A DNA stretch of 10,383 bases from Firm-04 sp964463355 (GTDB lineage: Bacteria; Bacillota; Clostridia; Oscillospirales; Ruminococcaceae). The DNA lies in the NCBI GenBank assembly GCA_964463355.1, contig CAYXBP010000038.1:1-10383 (forward strand), read 5' to 3'. Positions 6,988 through 10,383 of the stretch are shown here, in pieces. The first letter of the stretch is position 1; each line of letters opens with the position of its first letter. The notes under the pieces are model-generated. The model was given only the letters and a program-made list of their open reading frames with translations. It was not told the DNA's origin and did no database searches. Position numbers and translations under genes: made by a program.

Positions 6988-7026
6988 AAAAGCCGGATGT
7001 ATCGTTATTTGTTACATCCGGCTTTT
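6988..7026. terminator. Bidirectional intrinsic terminator
   Basis: AAAAGCCGGATGTA (6988-7001) pairs perfectly with TACATCCGGCTTTT (7013-7026) around an 11-base loop. The flanking A and T runs supply a U-tract on both strands, so it can end the plus-strand DUF5131 transcript (stop at 6972) and the minus-strand GH30 transcript (stop at 7029) that converge here. Confidence 0.95.
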
Positions 7027-7028
7027 AT

Positions 7029-8984
7029 TTATTTCGCAAGTAATTCACGTTTCATAATGCAAAGATCAAATACATCAAGCTTGTTATCCTCACACAGATC
7101 GCCTGCCTGCCAGTCGGCAAGTGTTACATCCGGAACACAGAGCAGCCATTTCTGGAGTACCACCACATCGGCAACAGTGAGTTTTCCGTCCGCATTGACA
7201 TCCCCTCTTACCGGAATCACAGGTACACCTGCACCATCAATCACTGTGCCTTCCTCCGCACCGATTGCTTCATCAATATAGAAATTATCCGTGCTATCGG
7301 CGGTTTCGACAAGAAGTGTCAGATTTCTTGCATCCTCCGGAATGGTAAAGCTCGTATTGGCAAGCTGCACCCATTCTCCCTTGATTGCAGTCGCACTGGC
7401 AATTGTCGCGTACCGATCCGTTCCCTCCGTATCCGTGTACTGCAGCTTGAGGAAGAATTCCTCCGTATCCTCGCCGTCAAAATACATGGCGTTCACGCTG
7501 AAGCTGTAGGTTCCGCCGGCTGCAAAGGCTGTACCAAGGCTCTTGAATGCGCCGTTCCATGTGGCTTCTCTCTCCTGAAGCAGCAGTGCTTCGCTGCCCT
7601 CGTAAGCGGTTCTGCCGCTGAGTGTGACTGTAGATGCACCCTTGCCATCCCAGCTGAAGGTGTCCCCTTCAAACGTATCATGGAAGAAATAGCCGTTTTC
7701 ATCTGCCTCGGCTTCAAGGGTTACAACAAAGGTGGAAACACTCTCTGCAGGAAGCTGTGCCCAGAAACTGTTGTCCGTGAATTCCAGATTCTGTGTTTCG
7801 GCAAGATTCTCTGTTCCCGTAGTTCTGTAGCGGTCAATGTCTATAATATTTGCGTCGCTGCTTACCGAGAACTGCTGTGCATAGCCCTCTGTTCCCGTGT
7901 TTATCGCAACGATCGTTACCTGATTGTCGCTGCCCTTGTAGGCAGAAACATACACATTCTCCGCCGGCTGCTCGGTCGCATCAATACGCATATCACCGGG
8001 ACGGACATACTTGGAATACTGTGCCATCATATAGCCACGCTTGGAGATATTGCCGTCCTCCTTCATCGGACCGTAGGAACGGCGGATGTACCACCAGACG
8101 TAGGCACTCATATTGCCAACTGCAAGTCCGTTGTGGATGTTTTCGGCAACATCAAGTGCCTCCGGCCATGTATCAGCGTCAGATGAGCTGTTGGGAACAT
8201 AAACCTCGGTCATCCAGATAGACTTGCCGCAGGATTCCAGGGCCGCAAAATCCATGTTCGAACGAGTAGTTCCATAAAAATGTGTGCCGAACAGATCGAT
8301 ATTAGCGAATGCTGCACTGTTGTTCAGGATGGAGTTGTAAATGTCCTTCTTATACTGGAAGCTCTCCGGCGACATAAGCTTTGCATTGGTATCTGCAACC
8401 ACATCATCACCATATTCTGCAACAAAGCTTGTCAGCTCGTCCGTACTCCAGTAGGTCCAGTCCTCGGCGTAGTCCGGCTCATTCTGTACAGAGATGGAAT
8501 AGAGGTCAACACCCTGTCCTTCCATATACTTCACATAACTGTTGAGATGCTGTGCGTATTCGGCATATTTGGAATCGTCGAGCTGGTACTTTCCGCCTGT
8601 GAGCGTTCCGTCACCGTCAATACGCATACTCGCAGGAGGATTCCACGGCGTTGCGAAAACTGTTGCACCAAGATCCTGTGCCTTCAGTGCCACATTGACG
8701 GACTTCGACCATTGATTGCTGTCATCATTGACATACACACGCAGGATGGTGAATCCCAGCTCATCCTCACCGTTGCCGAAGGCTTTCTGTACTTGTGCAT
8801 CGGTCAAGTCACCGATCCATTCCGGATGGTTGATACCGCCGAAGCCCTGAATGGTCTGATAAGTCTTCGAGGTGTCAATGGTGCACAGATCCGCCGCATA
8901 GGCTTCCTGCTGCGGCAATATAGAAACAGCCGAGCAGAGCATCGATGCTGCAATCAATGCAGATGTAATTTTCTTGAGTTTCAT
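7029..8984 (-). CDS. Secreted GH30 (subfamily 8-like) glucuronoxylanase with CBM22 and dockerin
   Basis: This 651-residue protein starts with a signal peptide (MKLKKITSALIAASML, cleavage likely near AYA-AD at 30). Residues ~35-425 are a GH30 catalytic barrel with its side beta-domain; they track B. subtilis XynC closely. The acid/base is Glu169 in SVQNEPDY and the nucleophile Glu260 in IWMTEVYVPN. YVWWYIRRSYGPMKEDG contains the arginine that in XynC grips the glucuronic acid side chain, so it should cut glucuronoxylan beside 4-O-methylglucuronate branches. Residues ~430-580 (FHDTFEGDTFSWDGKGAST, ending TDNFYIDEA) are a CBM22-like xylan-binding module. Residues 594-649 form a type I dockerin with repeats DVNADGKLTVADV and DLCEDNKLDVFDL, which would plug the enzyme into a cellulosome scaffoldin outside the cell. 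Start has CCTCCT/AGGAGG seven bases away. Intact and of full length. Confidence 0.96.
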   Translation of the reverse strand: MKLKKITSALIAASMLCSAVSILPQQEAYAADLCTIDTSKTYQTIQGFGGINHPEWIGDLTDAQVQKAFGNGEDELGFTILRVYVNDDSNQWSKSVNVALKAQDLGATVFATPWNPPASMRIDGDGTLTGGKYQLDDSKYAEYAQHLNSYVKYMEGQGVDLYSISVQNEPDYAEDWTYWSTDELTSFVAEYGDDVVADTNAKLMSPESFQYKKDIYNSILNNSAAFANIDLFGTHFYGTTRSNMDFAALESCGKSIWMTEVYVPNSSSDADTWPEALDVAENIHNGLAVGNMSAYVWWYIRRSYGPMKEDGNISKRGYMMAQYSKYVRPGDMRIDATEQPAENVYVSAYKGSDNQVTIVAINTGTEGYAQQFSVSSDANIIDIDRYRTTGTENLAETQNLEFTDNSFWAQLPAESVSTFVVTLEAEADENGYFFHDTFEGDTFSWDGKGASTVTLSGRTAYEGSEALLLQEREATWNGAFKSLGTAFAAGGTYSFSVNAMYFDGEDTEEFFLKLQYTDTEGTDRYATIASATAIKGEWVQLANTSFTIPEDARNLTLLVETADSTDNFYIDEAIGAEEGTVIDGAGVPVIPVRGDVNADGKLTVADVVVLQKWLLCVPDVTLADWQAGDLCEDNKLDVFDLCIMKRELLAK

Positions 8985-9016
8985 GGAACTACCTCCTCTT
9001 TATATGATATGCTTTC

Positions 9017-9045
9017 ATTATATCATTTCTTACTGGAAAAAACAA
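9017..9045 (-). promoter_or_regulatory. Promoter of the GH30 xylanase gene
   Basis: On the minus strand, TTGTTT (9040-9045) and a perfect TATAAT (9017-9022) are 17 bases apart, with the GH30 ATG 32 bases below the -10 and an AGGAGG ribosome site between them (8992-8997). No operator or cis-regulatory repeat is apparent. The promoter overlaps the edge of the plus-strand lysin remnant. Confidence 0.8.
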
Positions 9046-9050
9046 GTCTT

Positions 9051-9186
9051 TGAGAGAGAAAGAATCTATTTGTATGATGGAGTGGAGGGTAATGGCAGGT
9101 ATCGTATTACTACGAAGGCTGAATTCTGCTGCAAGAAGCCAATCGGGAAGTATGTGACTGGTTGGGTGGAGAAGAAGGATATTTAG
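9051..9186 (+). pseudogene. C-terminal stub of a phage lysin-like protein
   Basis: About 40 plus-strand codons ending at TAG 9186 read IYLYDGVEGNGRYRITTKAE followed by CCKKPIGKYVTGWVEKKDI. The pattern LYDG..GNGRYRIT...KKPIGKYVTGW...DI is, from memory, that of the small repeated C-terminal domain on clostridial phage or secreted cell-wall hydrolases. The catalytic part is absent: upstream the sequence is the GH30 promoter, and the longer reading from 8974 is antisense to the GH30 start. A strong terminator right after the stop is presumably the original gene's. Family call is moderate. Confidence 0.5.
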
Positions 9187-9192
9187 TGTTAT

Positions 9193-9231
9193 GCCCCTCT
9201 GGGAGAAATTTTTCTCTCGGAGGGGCTTTTT
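9193..9231 (+). terminator. Strong intrinsic terminator
   Basis: GCCCCTC (9193-9199) pairs with GAGGGGC (9220-9226), and the stem continues inward through GGGAGAA against TTCTCTC with wobble pairs, followed by TTTTT (9227-9231). It lies seven bases after the lysin stub's stop and insulates the downstream HTH gene from plus-strand read-through. Confidence 0.9.
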
Positions 9232-9253
9232 CTCGTCCAAACGCTCTCCTTTT

Positions 9254-9323
9254 CTGTAGTGGGAAATAGAAAGCAAAAAATCTTTTGAGGGGTTCGATTT
9301 ACCCCACTTTCTTTTGACTACAG
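9254..9323 (+). promoter_or_regulatory. Nested inverted repeats in the leader of the HTH/zinc-finger gene
   Basis: Three concentric stems fall between the terminator and the gene start: CTGTAGT with ACTACAG (9254-9260, 9317-9323), AGAAAG with CTTTCT (9268-9273, 9307-9312) and GGGGT with ACCCC (9289-9293, 9301-9305). The outer arm ends 20 bases before the ATG at 9344 and just before the GGAGGAG ribosome site. It could be an operator or an RNA fold affecting translation. I saw no convincing -35/-10 pair here. Confidence 0.35.
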
Positions 9324-9343
9324 GAGAAGAAGGAGGAGTTGCC

Positions 9344-9730
9344 ATGACAATCAAACAAAAACATGAAATCGAGAAAATGAGAGCAGACGGATGCTCACTG
9401 AAGACAATCAGTGAAAACTTAAGCATCTCACTGGGAACGATCAAGTCCTATCTTTCCCGAAAGGATGCAACACAGCATTGCGAACAGTGCGGAAAAATCA
9501 TTCAGCAGAAAAACAAGAAGAAGCGTTTCTGCTCCGACCGCTGCCGTATGAGCTGGTGGCGTGAACATCGTGAGGAGTCGGATAAAACAGCATCACAGAT
9601 CTGTCCGATATGCGAGCAGACATTCATCACATATCCGAGTAAGCGTCAGATTTATTGCTCCAAGCAGTGTGCAGGAAAGGCAAGGTGGGTTCGTGTACCG
9701 CAATGTAATGATGTATCAGATCATGGTTGA
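9344..9730 (+). CDS. HTH and double zinc-finger protein of a serine-recombinase operon
   Basis: A 128-residue protein. Residues ~5-38 (KHEIEKMRADGCSLKTISEN then LSISLGTIKSYLSRK) form a sigma-region-4/LuxR-like helix-turn-helix. Two zinc-finger-like cysteine sets follow: Cys46, 49, 63, 67 (CEQCGK, FCSDRCRMSWW) and Cys87, 90, 105, 109 (CPICEQ, YCSKQC). Proteins of this build commonly sit just ahead of a SHOCT-like small protein and large serine recombinases in clostridial mobile elements, exactly as here. The start at 9344 is set by GGAGGAG seven bases upstream; an earlier in-frame ATG at 9314 only reads through the ribosome site. Its end overlaps the next gene by about 20 bases. It likely binds DNA and regulates or assists the recombination genes; that is inference. 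Confidence 0.8.
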   Translation: MTIKQKHEIEKMRADGCSLKTISENLSISLGTIKSYLSRKDATQHCEQCGKIIQQKNKKKRFCSDRCRMSWWREHREESDKTASQICPICEQTFITYPSKRQIYCSKQCAGKARWVRVPQCNDVSDHG

Positions 9731-9863
9731 TATTCTGAAAGACTGGCTGGAAAACGGCGTTATTTCGCAGAAAGACTATCGGGTAATGCATACAACAATG
9801 GCGGAAAAATACGGCATATCTTTGTCCGGTATATTCGTTGATAATTCCTCTGTGACGAGTTAA
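9708..9863 (+). CDS. Small SHOCT-like protein of the recombinase operon
   Basis: A 51-residue protein starting at the double ATG 9708/9711 (MMYQIMVDILKDWLENGVIS) and continuing DYRVMHTTMAEKYGISLSGI. The pattern of a helix, then GxIS..DY....MAEKYG, matches the SHOCT-like small proteins that regularly precede large serine recombinases in Firmicute integrative elements. It starts inside the 3' end of the HTH/zinc-finger gene and lacks a clear ribosome site, so translational coupling is likely. Longer readings from 9561 are out-of-frame passages through the upstream gene. Function is unknown. Confidence 0.7.
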   Translation: MMYQIMVDILKDWLENGVISQKDYRVMHTTMAEKYGISLSGIFVDNSSVTS

Positions 9864-9864
9864 T

Positions 9865-10094
9865 ATGGTATCGGAAGGAGGGGTTATTACGAAAAGATTG
9901 ATACAAAAAATTGAACCAACAATCCCGATTCAGCCACGATTACTGCGTGTGCTGCCTACGCAAGAGTGTCCAGCGGCAAGGATGCTATGCTGCATTCTCT
10001 GTCCGCACAGATCAGCTACTACAACGAGCTGATTCAGAGCAATCCCGAATGGCTGTTCTGCGGCATTTATGCTGATGCTTTCACTATCAGTTGA
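9865..10094 (+). pseudogene. Large serine recombinase, N-terminal remnant with frameshift
   Basis: ATG 9865 opens one base after the previous stop; the more likely original start is near 9886 after a GGAAGGAGGGG ribosome site, where the codon is now ATT. The frame reads TKRLIQKIEPTIPIQPRLLRV and then breaks: GTGCTGCCTACG lacks one G compared with the expected GTG-GCT-GCC-TAC. In the corrected frame AAYARVSSGKDAMLHSLSAQ follows, the resolvase-domain motif containing the catalytic serine of large serine recombinases, then ISYYNELIQSNPEWLFCGIYAD. The conserved ADE..TG motif is damaged (ADAFTIS) and a stop follows at 10092. Relatives are several hundred residues longer, so only about 70 residues survive and the element can no longer excise itself with this enzyme. 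Confidence 0.85.
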
Positions 10095-10108
10095 ATACAA
10101 ACAAATAA

Positions 10109-10162
10109 AAGGTCAACCGCCGAAAAATACGCAGAATTGCGACATTTTCGAGGATTGACCTT
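10109..10162. repeat. 54-base nested hairpin at the recombinase break point
   Basis: AAGGTCAA (10109-10116) pairs with TTGACCTT (10155-10162), CGAAAA (10121-10126) with TTTTCG (10145-10150), and CGCA (10130-10133) with TGCG (10138-10141) around a GAAT loop. The intervening non-pairing segments are equal in length on both sides (CCGC/AGGA, ATA/ACA), so the whole is symmetric, like a decayed palindrome or a structured RNA. It begins about 15 bases after the recombinase coding sequence ends and may mark the edge of a small inserted element or a deletion scar. Confidence 0.7.
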
Positions 10163-10383
10163 AGAATGTTCATATGAATATGTGCTGATAGGTGAGCTAT
10201 CACCTTCAAATGAAGGGTAGTGTTGACTTTTCCACAAACAACACTATGTAAACGGAAGGTTTTGCACAAACAGGGGAAAGGTAGCTATCATTTGCTTAGT
10301 GTTGTTTGTGCATTTTTTAGCGTAGTATAGAGTCCTACGGTGAAATGTCAATAGGCAAAAAAGAGAAAAAGCAATGATTTTTT
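10163..10383 (+). ncRNA. Structured non-coding region with a possible ~60-nt RNA unit
   Basis: No credible gene lies here. TTGACT (10223-10228) and TATGTA (10245-10250) with a 16-base spacer form a fair promoter. A hairpin TGCACAAACA (10263-10272) / TGTTTGTGCA (10303-10312) followed by TTTTTT (10313-10318) would end a transcript of about 60 nt starting near 10257. Other repeats overlap it: TAGTGTTG occurs at 10218-10225 and 10297-10304, and CACAAACAACACTA (10233-10246) is the exact complement of 10297-10310. Upstream are the hairpins AGGTGA/TCACCT (10190-10205) and CCTTCA/TGAAGG (10203-10216), which exclude each other, and the palindrome TTCATATGAA (10169-10178). The call as an RNA gene is tentative; a mini-element with inverted repeats is the alternative. 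Confidence 0.3.
10263..10318 (+). terminator. Candidate intrinsic terminator with long loop
   Basis: A perfect 10-base-pair stem, TGCACAAACA with TGTTTGTGCA, is followed immediately by six T residues. The 30-base loop is longer than usual and the stem is AT-rich, so strength is uncertain. Confidence 0.5.

Noticed and set aside
8280..9053. Long plus-strand ORF opposite the xylanase
   Set aside because: Antisense shadow of the GH30 gene; no ribosome site and implausible composition.
10087..10269. 60-codon minus-strand ORF at the right end
   Set aside because: It is read across several hairpins, lacks a ribosome site and has no recognisable protein features.
1..10383. CRISPR arrays, tRNA or rRNA genes
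   Set aside because: No regularly spaced direct repeats and no cloverleaf or rRNA-like sequence were seen on either strand.

Overview
The window looks like an accessory region of a cellulosome-producing, gut or rumen Ruminococcus (R. flavefaciens-like Firmicute). The best evidence is a secreted GH30 xylanase ending in a dockerin whose two calcium-binding repeats and linker closely resemble R. flavefaciens dockerins as I remember them. Strong AGGAGG ribosome sites, TTGxxx-17-TATAAT promoters and serine-recombinase operon remnants also fit low/mid-GC Clostridia. The assignment comes from recalled family knowledge, not from a search.

Left third (1-5489), all on the minus strand. Read in transcription order: a 49-codon unknown ORF, an ImmA/IrrE metallopeptidase, a Y-family DNA polymerase, an AlkD-like DNA glycosylase, a YolD-like protein (broken by a one-base frameshift), a 75-79 aa helix-hairpin-helix protein, and then an AT-rich ADP-ribosyltransferase-fold protein. 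The genes from ImmA to the helix-hairpin-helix protein abut or overlap by ATGA and look like one DNA-damage-tolerance operon. The ADP-ribosyltransferase sits 68 bases downstream with its own ribosome site and looks like cargo. After it, an AAA-ATPase/PD-(D/E)XK-family gene with its own promoter runs off the left edge.

Middle (about 5490-6972), plus strand. This is a junk-yard of joined fragments: an unrecognised helical segment fused in frame to an internal piece of a phage structural (DUF859-like) protein, then a 69-base palindrome resembling an IS200/IS605 end, then a DUF5131 (Gp37/Gp68) gene that has lost its N-terminus. The operon's expected upstream part appears to be cut off at this junction.

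Right third (6973-10383). A bidirectional terminator separates the DUF5131 remnant from a convergent GH30-CBM22-dockerin gene that has a clear promoter. Upstream of that promoter, on the plus strand, are the C-terminal stub of a phage lysin-like gene with its terminator, and an HTH/zinc-finger protein, a SHOCT-like small protein and a frameshifted, truncated large serine recombinase. The last ~290 bases are non-coding but rich in nested inverted repeats, including a possible ~60-nt promoter-to-terminator RNA unit.

The overall picture is a stable carbohydrate-degradation gene and a DNA-repair operon flanked by decayed mobile-element and phage debris. The most notable points are the ADP-ribosyltransferase attached to the repair operon, the palindrome/fusion junction, and the structured region at the right end.
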